This document shows, in pieces, positions 1 to 8,725 of a DNA stretch of 64,000 nucleotides (within the stretch, counting starts at the first letter, position 1; the number at the start of each line of letters is the position of its first letter). This stretch comes from Pseudomonadota bacterium (GTDB taxonomy: Bacteria > Myxococcota_A > Polyangia > Polyangiales > Polyangiaceae). The DNA lies in NCBI GenBank assembly GCA_023398955.1, contig JAEWRL010000190.1, forward strand, positions 1 through 64,000, written 5' to 3'. The position numbers and the translations under genes were made by a program. Below the pieces are notes generated by a model. The model saw only the letters and a program-made list of their open reading frames with translations. It did no database searches and was not told the DNA's origin.

Positions 1-547
1 ATCCGCACAATGGTGCTCCCGCAGATGCTGACGGCTGAGAACTGAAAGCTGATTGCCTGCACCAGTCGGCAACAGCCATCCAAGTCTTGCCAACCCCGCC
101 ATCAATCTGCCCGGTAAGGGACTAATAGTACTGCTGCTATGAGAACTACGCCGCGCGGTGAGGCATGGATGGCTACCTGCCCGGCTGTGCGTTCCGCGAT
201 GATTTGATAGCCGAGACGGTCGAGTCGACGAGCCACTTTGGGGATGCCGCGGCGTGCGCGGACTGCGTCGAGGTTGGCGGTGCATCTCGAGAATGAATCG
301 GTGATGCCGCAGCCGCGACCCTACCGTCGTCTTGCGCCCCTCTGGCCTTGGGGAGGGGGGCGTCGCGTTAGGGAGCCCCGCCGGCAGCCGGGCCGAGGGG
401 GGCGGGGCAAGAGCGGGCTGCTCTGAGCCGAGAAATCCTGCGCGGGCGGCTGCCACGCCTGAGGCACTCTCCCCGATTGCTCGTTCCCTGTCAGGGCAGT
501 AGGTTGGGCGCCCCAGAGTGCGTCGTCTCGTACCGCTGCGAAGACCA
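1..547. other. Leading stretch with no supported gene
   Basis: No open frame here looks coding on either strand. Positions about 27-60 carry a GCTGA-rich simple repeat (GCTGACGGCTGAGAACTGAA and following bases). A related sequence in the opposite orientation lies at about 2039-2066, beyond the sugar transporter. A reverse-strand frame stays open from about 319 to 106 but has no convincing start codon. No tRNA-like T-arm or clear promoter was seen. Confidence 0.5.
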
Positions 548-1999
548 ATGACCCACCAGGACACAGCAACACCCGCCGCTCCGACGCCCGCACCGCTGCC
601 CGAGCGGCTCGTCGGGTTGCGTGAGAAGCTGGCTTACGCCGCCGGAGACACGGCATCTGTCCTCTACTTCAAGGTTTTCTCATCGTTCCTCGTGTTTTTC
701 TACACGGACATCGTAGGAATTGCGGCAGGGGTGATCGCGACCATGCTGATCGTCACCAGGGTGTTCGATGCCGCCAACGATCCGGTGATGGGCATCATCG
801 CGGATCGCACCAGCTCGCACCACGGGAAGTTCAGGCCCTGGCTGAGATGGATGGTCGTCCCGTATGCACTCAGTGGCATCGCGGTCTTCGCTGTGCCCGC
901 CTGGAGCGCACCCGCAAAGATAACCTATATCTACGTCACTTACGTCCTGGCGATGGTGTTCTACACCGCCATCAATATCCCATACGGCGCATTGATGGGC
1001 GTGATGACTCCACACTCCAACGAGCGGACGGCACTTGCCTCCTACCGCTTCTATGGGGCCTATATAGCCAACCTGATCGTACAAGCGACCATCCTCTTCC
1101 TGGTCGTCGAGCTGGGAGGCAGCCGGAACGGGCAGACGGCCACCCAAGCGGGATACGTCTGGACGATGGTCATCTACTCCATGGCTGCCGCGGCGCTGTT
1201 CCTCTTCACGTTCTACTTCACCAAGGAGCGCATCCAGCCTCCCAAGGGCCAGCGTTCGAGCATCAAGAAGGACCTCTCCCAGCTGGCCCGCACCAAGCCC
1301 TGGCTGGCCATCATCGTCGTGGGGGTGACGACGCTGATCTGGATTGCACTCCGGGACGCGGCAATCCTCTACTATTTCAAGTATTACGTCGTCGGCCAAA
1401 TCGACGAGGGGGGCAGGTTCGCGAAGCTCGCCACCTGGTTCAATGTCATTGGGACCGTCGGCACCCTAGCTGGCGTCGCGTCCACGAACTGGATCTCCGG
1501 CCTCTTCGGCGGCAAGAAGAATGCCTACATGGGGCTCACCATCATCGTCTCCTTCGTGGCCAGCCTCTATTACTTCGCCAAGCCAGGTGACATCGTCACA
1601 ATCTTTGGCATTCAGGCCCTCATTTCTTATCTGATGGGCCCCCTCATGCCGCTCTTCTGGGCCATGATAGCTGATACGGCCGACTTCTCGGAGTGGAAGT
1701 TCGGTCGCCGATTCACGGGCTTGGTCTTCTCCGCGGGGACATTCTCGCAGAAGGTGGGATGGGCGCTCGGACCTGCGTTCGCAGCATATCTTCTCGACTA
1801 CTACGGATACGTCGAGAACGTACAGCAGAGCGCAAGAACCATCGAGGGCCTGCGGCTCATGATGTCTTTCATTCCATCCGGAATCGGGCTCGGGGCAGGC
1901 CTGCTCGTGATGGCCTATGGCATCGATGAACGCCTCGAAGCGCAAATGGAGAAAGAGCTCGCAGAGCGGAAGAGCGCCGAGGGTTCACTGGCGACCTAA
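548..1999 (+). CDS. GPH-family sugar:cation symporter (MFS)
   Basis: This is a polytopic inner-membrane transporter of the glycoside-pentoside-hexuronide:cation symporter family (MFS_2), predicted to import a glycoside or sugar with Na+ or H+. The N-terminal half has the family pattern KLAYAAGDTA followed by FLVFFYTDIVGIAAG and the loop RVFDAANDPVMGIIADRT, whose aspartates are typical of MelB-like proteins. About twelve hydrophobic segments can be read over 483 residues, a normal length. ATG at 548 was chosen because the N-terminus reading MTHQDTATP leads directly into the conserved core; a GTG at 518 only adds ten basic residues. No glycosidase or regulator lies beside it, so the substrate cannot be inferred. 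The family call is confident. Confidence 0.88.
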   Translation: MTHQDTATPAAPTPAPLPERLVGLREKLAYAAGDTASVLYFKVFSSFLVFFYTDIVGIAAGVIATMLIVTRVFDAANDPVMGIIADRTSSHHGKFRPWLRWMVVPYALSGIAVFAVPAWSAPAKITYIYVTYVLAMVFYTAINIPYGALMGVMTPHSNERTALASYRFYGAYIANLIVQATILFLVVELGGSRNGQTATQAGYVWTMVIYSMAAAALFLFTFYFTKERIQPPKGQRSSIKKDLSQLARTKPWLAIIVVGVTTLIWIALRDAAILYYFKYYVVGQIDEGGRFAKLATWFNVIGTVGTLAGVASTNWISGLFGGKKNAYMGLTIIVSFVASLYYFAKPGDIVTIFGIQALISYLMGPLMPLFWAMIADTADFSEWKFGRRFTGLVFSAGTFSQKVGWALGPAFAAYLLDYYGYVENVQQSARTIEGLRLMMSFIPSGIGLGAGLLVMAYGIDERLEAQMEKELAERKSAEGSLAT

Positions 2000-2057
2000 C
2001 CCGGCATATCCGGAACCAAAGAGGAGCTGTGCGTCGCCAGGCTATCAGCGATCAGCC

Positions 2058-2079
2058 TTCAGCGACTACGGTCGCTGAG
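2058..2079 (+). terminator. Strong hairpin with TACG loop after the symporter
   Basis: The arms TCAGCGAC (2059-2066) and GTCGCTGA (2071-2078) are perfectly complementary and close a TACG loop. In RNA this is C(UACG)G, a member of the very stable UNCG tetraloop class; a T-G pair extends the stem. It lies about 60 bases after the symporter stop. No U-tract follows, so it may act as an mRNA 3'-end stabiliser or a factor-dependent end rather than a classical intrinsic terminator. Confidence 0.4.
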
Positions 2080-2208
2080 CGACGCGCGAATCGGTAAGGA
2101 GCACGCCTTGTCGGCAGCAGCGAATTCGCCAGCTCCCTCCGCGATGTTCAGAGGGATGGAGCTGGACATGCGCTCCCTTCGCTTGCTCCCATCCCCCGAA
2201 AAAGGCAA

Positions 2209-2240
2209 CAGGGGCCCAACTGTAACAGTCTGGGCCCCTG
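2209..2240 (-). terminator. Intrinsic terminator of gap
   Basis: The 10-bp arms CAGGGGCCCA (2209-2218) and TGGGCCCCTG (2231-2240) are perfectly complementary. The loop contains a second short stem (ACTG/CAGT). Read on the minus strand, the hairpin is followed by TTGCC and then five Ts. It begins about 36 bases beyond the gap stop codon, the usual place for a Rho-independent terminator. Confidence 0.8.
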
Positions 2241-2275
2241 CTCCTAGTAGCTCCGCTTGCGCGGGAGCGTCGTCA

Positions 2276-3271
2276 CTACTTCGTGATGTGAAGCGCTAGA
2301 TCCACGAGCTTGGTCGAGTAGCCCCACTCGTTGTCGTACCACGAGACCACCTTGACGAAGGTCGGGCTCAGGGCGATGCCAGCGTCGGCATCGAAGATGG
2401 ACGTCCTAGGATCGGTCAGGAAGTCGTTGGAGACGACAGCGTCTTCCGTGTACCCCAGAATCCCCTTCAACGCCCCTTCCGAAGCCTTTTTCATGGCCGC
2501 CTTGATCTCATCGTAGCTCGCTGCCTTGGCGAGACGGCAGGTAAGGTCGACGACCGAAACGTTCGGCGTCGGCACGCGGAATGCCATTCCAGTAAGCTTT
2601 CCGTTCAGCTCCGGAATCACCTTGCCGACAGCCTTGGCGGCACCCGTCGACGACGGGATGATGTTCTGGCCGGCGCCACGACCACCACGCCAATCCTTCA
2701 TGGAAGGGCCATCTACCGTTTTCTGGGTAGCCGTCGTCGCGTGGACGGTAGTCATGAGCCCCTCGAGGATGCCGAAGTTGTCGTGGAGAACCTTTGCAAC
2801 CGGCGCGAGGCAGTTGGTGGTGCATGAGGCGTTGGAGACGATGTCCTGGCCTTTGTAGGTGTCGTGATTCACACCCATGACGAACATCGGCGTGTCGTCC
2901 TTCGAGGGAGCGGACATCACGACCTTCTTCGCGCCCGCGGTGATGTGCGCGCGCGCCTTCTCGTCAGTCAGAAAGAGACCAGTCGACTCGAGAACGACCG
3001 TCGCGCCAACGTCACCCCACTTCAGGGCTGCGGGGTCCTTTTCGGAGGTCACTCGAATGGCCTTGCCGTTGACGACCAACTTGTCTCCCTGAACCTCGAC
3101 GCTCCCGTTGAAGCGGCCATGCGTAGAGTCGTACTTCAACATGTACGCCATGTAATCAACGCTGATGAGGTCGTTGATGCCAACGACTTCGACGTCGTTG
3201 CGTGCTGCAGCCACGCGGAAAGCGAGACGACCGATGCGCCCGAACCCGTTGATACCAATCTTGAGTGCCAT
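2276..3271 (-). CDS. gap: Glyceraldehyde-3-phosphate dehydrogenase, type I
   Basis: This cytosolic glycolytic enzyme converts glyceraldehyde 3-phosphate, NAD+ and phosphate to 1,3-bisphosphoglycerate. The N-terminus has the Rossmann motif INGFGRIGR (residues 7-15). The catalytic cysteine is Cys150 in SNASCTTNCLAP, with His177 in TTVHATTATQK as general base. The C-terminal SWYDNEWGYS is standard. Length (331 residues) is typical. ATG at 3271 is preceded by AGAGGA at a good ribosome-binding distance. It is transcribed alone, with a strong hairpin-plus-T terminator downstream. No pgk or tpi follows within the window, unlike the common gap-pgk-tpi order. Confidence 0.98.
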   Translation of the reverse strand: MALKIGINGFGRIGRLAFRVAAARNDVEVVGINDLISVDYMAYMLKYDSTHGRFNGSVEVQGDKLVVNGKAIRVTSEKDPAALKWGDVGATVVLESTGLFLTDEKARAHITAGAKKVVMSAPSKDDTPMFVMGVNHDTYKGQDIVSNASCTTNCLAPVAKVLHDNFGILEGLMTTVHATTATQKTVDGPSMKDWRGGRGAGQNIIPSSTGAAKAVGKVIPELNGKLTGMAFRVPTPNVSVVDLTCRLAKAASYDEIKAAMKKASEGALKGILGYTEDAVVSNDFLTDPRTSIFDADAGIALSPTFVKVVSWYDNEWGYSTKLVDLALHITK

Positions 3272-3546
3272 GAACGCGTTCCTCTCTAGGAAGGGGTATA
3301 GTGCGCGGGACCCTCCGCGCGAAGCATTGCTTTCTGGAAACCGTTGCGCACCCAGGGCTCGCGTGCGCTACCGTCGAAAGCATTGAGTCCGAGCGCGTAA
3401 ATAGATGTTCCACCGAGCAGGCGCAAGAGGAAGCGCAGGAACGGCCAGGGGGCCCAGCCCGGGGAGCAGAACACCCGAGGTTTCCTGGCTGAAGCGACGT
3501 CCGCGCTCCGCGCAAGATCTGCGTGGCGGTCGTGGATATGGGGTCG

Positions 3547-4011
3547 TCAGTACTCCACCGAAATGATCTCGACCTCCGTGTCCCCTGCAGGACGCTCGAC
3601 GACGACGACGTCTCCCACCCGCTTCTTCATGAGGGCGCGGCCCAGCGGGGACTTGAAGCTGAGCCGTCCCTCGCTTGGGTTTGCCTCATCTGGTCCAACG
3701 AGCCGGTACCGACTTCGCTTGCCGTGCTCGTCCTCGATCTCCACCGACGCCCCGAAGCGAACGTCATCTGCCCCCGTTTCGCGCTCGACGATAACGGCAC
3801 TATCCAGACGCTTGCCGAGGAACCGTAGGCGACGGTCGATCTCCCTGAGCCGCTTCTTTCCGTAGATGTACTCGGCGTTCTCGGACCGATCCCCCTGAGC
3901 TGCCGCATCAGAGACCTCTTGAACGATTCGTGGCCGCTCCACCTTCAACAGGTGCTGCATTTCTGACTGCAGCTTCGCTGCCCCCTCGCGAGTCAAATAG
4001 TTCGTAGCCAT
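3547..4011 (-). CDS. greB: Transcription elongation factor GreB
   Basis: The protein binds the RNA polymerase secondary channel and stimulates cleavage of backtracked RNA. Its 154 residues comprise an N-terminal coiled coil (about 1-75) and a C-terminal FKBP-like domain. The acidic tip needed for cleavage is intact: Asp41 and Glu44 in GDRSENAEY. The following YIYGKKRLREIDRRLRFL is characteristic of GreB rather than GreA. ATG at 4011 gives MATNYLTREG, the normal N-terminus; the open frame extends 27 residues upstream without family resemblance. It is divergent from the membrane protein gene at 4128, with about 116 bp between the two starts. Confidence 0.93.
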   Translation of the reverse strand: MATNYLTREGAAKLQSEMQHLLKVERPRIVQEVSDAAAQGDRSENAEYIYGKKRLREIDRRLRFLGKRLDSAVIVERETGADDVRFGASVEIEDEHGKRSRYRLVGPDEANPSEGRLSFKSPLGRALMKKRVGDVVVVERPAGDTEVEIISVEY

Positions 4012-4127
4012 GGCAACGGCCCAGGGTAGCGTGGCTTCCATGCCAGACAAGCTCGCGCTGGGTGGGCAATGCGGGACTCCGCAACTCCCCATTCCCCTGT
4101 CGCCCCACCCGCGATAGGCTCTCGTCC

Positions 4128-5750
4128 ATGGCCGCCGAGAGCCCCGATAGACAAGCGCCTGGAGCCAGTCCGCGGGCGAGCGACCAAGACCCAGGAGGCC
4201 AGCCGCCGATCGGAGCGACGTCCAGCGGCAGCCCGAGCCGCCACCGCCACACCGCGCCCAGGCGGGCGTTGTGGGTCCTGCTCGCTGGACTCATCACGGT
4301 CCTGCTCGGGGCCGCTGCCACTGCCCTCTTCGTCGTGACGCGTCTCGATGATTGGATCGCAGAGACGGTCGTCCGTGAAGGAGCCAGGCATGGGCTCATC
4401 GTCGCGATAGGAAAGCTCGAGTGGAGTCTGAACGGCGCAGTGCTTGAGGACACACGGGTCACTCTGTCGGGCGTTCCCGGCATCGTCATCGGCGTGGACC
4501 GCCTTGAAACCGACGTGCTCGTCGATCTCCGAGGCATCTCGATCACGCGCGCCGAGGTGCAAGGTGCCCAGGCTAGCGTCGTGGGTTCGGCCGCGCTTGT
4601 CGGCTTCCAGCTCGGGCAATGGACGGCGAAGTACGCCAAGGAGGCCTCCCTGCCGCTAAGGGCATCCGGGCTCGATATTCGGTGGAAGGCGGACCCCGCG
4701 CACGAGCCGTGGCTAGAGGTCCTGCAGGCAACAGTGATCCCAGGCGACGGGTCCGGAACGCTGGCAGCAGCTGAAGTGATCCTCGCCGGGCAATCCCTGG
4801 GAGCGCTCGGTGGCGCCTGGACGAAGGACTCGAGCAACTTCACTCTCGGACTCGGTGAGAAGAGCCTCGAATCGGCGCCGGTCCAGGTCAACGTCGTCCA
4901 TAGCAGCGAACGGCCGGCTATCGATCTGCTGCTTTCCCCAACCCCCCTGGAACGCCTGGAGCGGGCCTTCGGGATCGACCTGCCCGATGAACCCATCGAG
5001 GTCGAAATGCGCGTCCATCTGGAACTTTCCGCGCCCATCCTCGACGGCGCCGCGTCGGGCTGGCTCAAGGCCACCTTGCATGGATTCGTTCCCCCGCACC
5101 CGGTCGAGCTCGACGGCTTCGTCTTCGGGGATAGGACCGACTTCGAGACTCAGCTCTTCGTCGACGAGGGGCGGGAGAGGATCAGGCTCGAGAACGCGCG
5201 CGTGCAGGCTGGCGCCTTCGCGTTGAGCGGGCATGGCGCCGTGTTGCGAGGCGAAACGGATGCGCGGCTCCTGCTCGAGCTCAGCGGGGCGCTGCCTTGC
5301 ACGGCCCTCGCGGGTGCTGCCCTCGAAACGCGGCTCGGAAAGGTGATCGGACCTTGGTTGCGGCGCGCAGCCGAGCTAGCGCTCCAAGGCTCCGTCATGG
5401 TGAGCGTCAAGGTGGATGCCAGCTCCGCGCAACTCGATGACATCAAGGTAGCTCGCGTGATCGGAGTCGGATGCGGTCTCAGACCAATAAGGCTCCCCGG
5501 ACTCGAGGATTTCGAGCTACCCGAGCTCGGAAAGCTGCCCCGGCTCGATCAAACGCTGCCCGACTTGCCCATCGGCATCCCCTCGCTTCCTGGAATGAAG
5601 CCCCGGGAGCCGGCCTCTGATGAGCCTCGTCCGAGCCTGCCTCTCCCGAAGCTGCCATGGGACCGCTCGGGGAAGACTACGCCGCAGGGCCGTCCGCTCG
5701 ACGGCTCAGGCGCTGAAAGCGAGAAGCAGCCGCCGCCGAGCACGGGCTAG
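4128..5750 (+). CDS. Membrane-anchored AsmA-like protein, function unknown
   Basis: The 540-residue protein has a disordered Pro/Ser/Arg-rich cytoplasmic N-terminus (1-45), one transmembrane segment (about 47-70) and a long exported region built of short alternating beta-like stretches. Segments such as VLEDTRVTLSG, VIGVDRLETDVLVDLRG and ARVQAGAFALSGHGAVL recall AsmA/DUF748-type proteins, which in Gram-negative bacteria are linked to lipid transport between membranes. The tail (about 450-540) is rich in Pro, Leu and Glu and looks unstructured. ATG at 4128 (MAAESPDRQ) is preferred over an upstream GTG at 4062 that would run into the greB promoter region. The AsmA-like assignment is by eye and moderate. 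The next gene is about 90 bp downstream on the same strand. Confidence 0.7.
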   Translation: MAAESPDRQAPGASPRASDQDPGGQPPIGATSSGSPSRHRHTAPRRALWVLLAGLITVLLGAAATALFVVTRLDDWIAETVVREGARHGLIVAIGKLEWSLNGAVLEDTRVTLSGVPGIVIGVDRLETDVLVDLRGISITRAEVQGAQASVVGSAALVGFQLGQWTAKYAKEASLPLRASGLDIRWKADPAHEPWLEVLQATVIPGDGSGTLAAAEVILAGQSLGALGGAWTKDSSNFTLGLGEKSLESAPVQVNVVHSSERPAIDLLLSPTPLERLERAFGIDLPDEPIEVEMRVHLELSAPILDGAASGWLKATLHGFVPPHPVELDGFVFGDRTDFETQLFVDEGRERIRLENARVQAGAFALSGHGAVLRGETDARLLLELSGALPCTALAGAALETRLGKVIGPWLRRAAELALQGSVMVSVKVDASSAQLDDIKVARVIGVGCGLRPIRLPGLEDFELPELGKLPRLDQTLPDLPIGIPSLPGMKPREPASDEPRPSLPLPKLPWDRSGKTTPQGRPLDGSGAESEKQPPPSTG

Positions 5751-5840
5751 TGAACGCGCCTCCGAGCTCCGCCTGGGCAAACCGACTGGATCGACAGCGC
5801 GTCGCTCGGTCCCCAGAGGTGCTACGCTGCACCGGAAGGC

Positions 5841-6545
5841 ATGAGCGATCTACCTCGATCCATGGGACCCGCCACGGCGCCCCGCGGTTCCCGATTCGGG
5901 CTCGGCACCGCAGTCGTGCTCGCGCTCGGCAGCCTGCTGGTGCTCCTCTCGCTGGGTGCGGGCCTGCTCGTGGGGCGGTTCACGGCGCCGGCTTCCCCAC
6001 CCCTGTCCTCCAGCGTGGTGCGCTCCACGCCGTCCGTGGTGGTCGCGGTCCGGGAGCTCGCGCGGCTCGAAGGCGCCACCATGCATGTCGAGCGGGTCAT
6101 CGACCTCAGGGATCGGCAGTCGCGATTCTTTGGGCTCGTGGAGGCCGAAGACGCCCTCGTGCTGGTCGCAGCAGGGGAAGTCACCGCTGGGATCGACCTC
6201 CGACAGCTCCGGGACGAAGATGTCGAGGTCGACAGAGCGGCGGGAAGCGTCAGCATCCGGCTCCCGCCCGTCGAGCTCCTGTCGGTACGCCTCGACAACG
6301 ATAGGACCTACGTTCACACACGCCAAACGGATGTGCTCGCCCGGCGCCAGGAATCTCTGGAATCCAGGGCGCGCCGCGAGGCTGAGCGCACCTTGGAAGA
6401 GACGGCGCGCGAGGAGGAGCTCACCTTGCGTGCACAGCGGAGTGTCATCAAGACCGTGGAGAGCCTAGCGCGAGCCCTCGGCTACGCGGAGGTAAACGTG
6501 ACCGTGCACCCGAGCAGGCTCATCCAACGAGGGCCGGAGAACTGA
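5841..6545 (+). CDS. DUF4230 domain membrane protein
   Basis: This 234-residue protein has one N-terminal membrane segment (about 21-46) and an exported or surface-facing domain. The region VVAVRELARLEGATMHVERVIDLRD through VLVAAGEVTAGIDLRQL and SVSIRLPPVELLSVRLDND follows the DUF4230 pattern. It then has a charged helix (about 170-205, rich in Arg and Glu) and a C-terminal stretch ALGYAEVNVTVHP. The molecular function of DUF4230 is unknown. It probably shares a transcript with the AsmA-like gene upstream. It converges on the MBL hydrolase gene, with 18 bases between the two stops. Confidence 0.8.
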   Translation: MSDLPRSMGPATAPRGSRFGLGTAVVLALGSLLVLLSLGAGLLVGRFTAPASPPLSSSVVRSTPSVVVAVRELARLEGATMHVERVIDLRDRQSRFFGLVEAEDALVLVAAGEVTAGIDLRQLRDEDVEVDRAAGSVSIRLPPVELLSVRLDNDRTYVHTRQTDVLARRQESLESRARREAERTLEETAREEELTLRAQRSVIKTVESLARALGYAEVNVTVHPSRLIQRGPEN

Positions 6546-6563
6546 TGTCGAACGCGGACGAGC

Positions 6564-7313
6564 TCATGGAGAGCACGTCCAGCGGTCGCCCGGCGACGGC
6601 ACGAACCGACGACACGCGCCACCCAGCGTCGCCAGACGCCCCTCGAATCCGGCGCGCTCCTCGGCGGCCAGGTGGACGAGCGCCAGTTCCTTGACCCGAG
6701 CGCGGTCGCTGAGCGCCACCACCTCGGCGGCTGTCGCGTGCCCCTTGGTCCGCACGTCGAACCGGAACGCCTCATGGACGAGCAAGTCGACCCCTTCATA
6801 GAGCGACTCGCAGTGGGGCGTTGGCGCGCCATCTCCACTCACGGCCACAGCCACCCCTCCCGCATCGACCCGCAAGGCGCAGTTCCGGACGGAGTGCTCG
6901 CTCTCCGCGGAGCGCAGTTGCAGGGGCCCAAACTGCTGGGTCCGGTCTGGCCCGAGCTCCAAGAACTCGATAGGGTAGCACTTTTCCGCTGCAAACGCCC
7001 CCGGGTACCCCAAGGTCATCGCGCCCTCTGCCCATTGGCGGAAGCCGGGGGCGCCCAGGAGACACAGCGGGCGCGCTCGCCCAGCATGCCTCATCCACAT
7101 CAAAAGAGCTGGCAGGCCAAGGAAGTGATCGGCATGCCCATGGGTGAGATATATCCCGTCCAGAAGGTTGGGATCGCGGCTATGCTGCCACAGAGCGTGC
7201 GGCACGGAGTAGCCACAGTCGACGAGGAGCGCCGCGCCTGCCAGGAGCAGTATGCTGGTGTTCGGGAGCTCGGGATCGGTCGCCTCGCCAGTGCCAACGA
7301 AGACCACTTCCAC
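6564..7313 (-). CDS. MBL-fold metallohydrolase, RNase Z-like
   Basis: The metallo-beta-lactamase metal site is intact: His58, His60, Asp62 and His63 in LTHGHADHFLG, then a histidine in SEHSVRNCAL, an aspartate in AVSGDGAP and further histidines in LLVHEAF and LVHLAAEER. The fold start VEVVFVGTGEA and the strand order resemble RNase Z/ElaC or arylsulfatase-like members. At 249 residues it is shorter than canonical RNase Z, and I cannot see an exosite, so tRNA 3'-end processing is not established. GTG at 7313 is chosen because V-E-V-V-F is the usual first strand and any longer start would run into the divergent gpsA gene at 7383. Confidence 0.8.
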   Translation of the reverse strand: MEVVFVGTGEATDPELPNTSILLLAGAALLVDCGYSVPHALWQHSRDPNLLDGIYLTHGHADHFLGLPALLMWMRHAGRARPLCLLGAPGFRQWAEGAMTLGYPGAFAAEKCYPIEFLELGPDRTQQFGPLQLRSAESEHSVRNCALRVDAGGVAVAVSGDGAPTPHCESLYEGVDLLVHEAFRFDVRTKGHATAAEVVALSDRARVKELALVHLAAEERAGFEGRLATLGGACRRFVPSPGDRWTCSP

Positions 7314-7382
7314 GGGCGCTAGAGTGGCGGATCCGGAAGCCGCTCGCAAGCGGGAAGGAATTGGGTTAAGCCGCGCCTTGAA

Positions 7383-8465
7383 ATGGCAGTCATCACGGTA
7401 CTTGGCGCAGGAATGATGGGAAGCGCGTTGACCGTTCCCATGGCAGACGCGGGACACGAGGTGCGGCTGGTGGGCACTCACCTCGACGACGCCATCATCG
7501 GGGGGCTCCGGGACTCGGGTGTGCACCCGACGCTACGCGCCGAGCTACCGCCGGGGGTGACTCCGCTGCTCAGCACCGAGCTGGGCTGGGCGCTCGCAGG
7601 CAGTGACTGCGTCGCGCTCGGCGTGAGCTCCGCGGGAGTGCGCTGGGCGGGCGCGCAGCTGCGCCGACACCTCAGGGCCCCGGTGCCGCTCCTCATGATC
7701 GCCAAAGGGCTTGAGTTCGATGGCAGCGCGCTCCAAATCCTGCCAGACGTGCTTCGGTCGGAGCTGATGGGCCACCCTGCCGCTAGCGTCGAACCTGTCG
7801 CAGTGGCTGGCCCGTGCATCGCTGGCGAACTCGCCGCGCGCGTCGACACGTGCGTGGTCCTGACCAGCCGCTCCTCTGAAGGCGCCAGGTACTTCCGAGA
7901 GCTGCTGCGAACAAGCTACTACCGCCTCTGGCTCGCCAACGACGTCGTGGGGGCAGAGATCTGCGCAGCGCTCAAGAACGCCTATGCCATGGGGATCGCA
8001 CTAGCCACTGGACTGCACGAGCTTCGGGGGCGGAGCCCCGGTAGCGTTGCCGTGCACAACGCCGAGGCTGCACTCGTGGCACAGAGCATCTTCGAGATGC
8101 AGCGCGTGATCGAGATCTGCGGCGGTGAGCCTGGAAGCGCCGCATGGCTGCCGGGCGTTGGCGATCTGGATGTCACGTGCAATGGGGGCCGCACGGGACG
8201 CTTCGGAAAGCTGCTTGGGACGGGGATCGGAAGAGCGGCCGCGATAGAGCGCATGCAGGGAGCCACGCTCGAGTCCCTCGAGATCTTGGCCGTCATGCGG
8301 CACGCCTGGGGCGAGTTCGAGCGACGCCATGTGCTGGGACCCGCAGAGCTACCGCTGCTACGTCACCTGGCGGCCGTGGCACTGGACGACGCCACGGTCG
8401 CCCCACCCTACGACGATTTCTTCGGAAGTGATGCTAAACAGTTCCAGGCGAAGATGGAAGGCTGA
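7383..8465 (+). CDS. gpsA: NAD(P)-dependent glycerol-3-phosphate dehydrogenase, divergent
   Basis: This cytosolic enzyme is predicted to reduce dihydroxyacetone phosphate to sn-glycerol 3-phosphate for phospholipid synthesis. The dinucleotide-binding motif is GAGMMG (residues 8-13). Lys108 (MIAKGLEF) and Lys198 (AEICAALKNAYAMG) match the conserved substrate and catalytic lysines. The C-terminal signature is changed: family members usually read GDLxxTCxSxxSRN, while here it is GVGDLDVTCNGGRTGRFGK, lacking the SRN part. Length, 360 residues, is slightly above the usual 330-340. It is divergent from the MBL hydrolase with a 70-bp shared upstream region. The family is clear; the exact substrate is slightly less so because of the altered motif. 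Confidence 0.85.
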   Translation: MAVITVLGAGMMGSALTVPMADAGHEVRLVGTHLDDAIIGGLRDSGVHPTLRAELPPGVTPLLSTELGWALAGSDCVALGVSSAGVRWAGAQLRRHLRAPVPLLMIAKGLEFDGSALQILPDVLRSELMGHPAASVEPVAVAGPCIAGELAARVDTCVVLTSRSSEGARYFRELLRTSYYRLWLANDVVGAEICAALKNAYAMGIALATGLHELRGRSPGSVAVHNAEAALVAQSIFEMQRVIEICGGEPGSAAWLPGVGDLDVTCNGGRTGRFGKLLGTGIGRAAAIERMQGATLESLEILAVMRHAWGEFERRHVLGPAELPLLRHLAAVALDDATVAPPYDDFFGSDAKQFQAKMEG

Positions 8466-8725
8466 GCTCGGCGCCATCGCAAGCAGCGACTCGCCGTCGA
8501 GCACGCCGAGCATTGCAGTGGCTCTGCGCCACGTGGCGAGGTCGTTGCTACCTAGCGCATCACGCTCTGGATGCGTTGCAGCCGCGCTCGGGCGCGCTTG
8601 CCGCGCAGGTGAGGCGGAATAGGTCTTGGTTTCGGGCCTCGGCGGACTCGCTGTTCCGTCAAGCATGATGGAACACGCCTCGCGGCCAATGGAAAGACAA
8701 TTCTTCTTAGGCGGCCTGGACCTGT

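Noticed and set aside
106..319. Reverse-strand frame of about 70 codons with readable amino-acid text
   Set aside because: There is no usable start codon, a stop lies just upstream, and no family resemblance was seen; a degraded gene remnant cannot be excluded.
3908..5074. 388-codon reverse frame antisense to the AsmA-like gene
   Set aside because: It is Ser/Arg/Thr-rich low-complexity text, as expected from reading a GC-rich gene backwards, and it overlaps greB in another frame.
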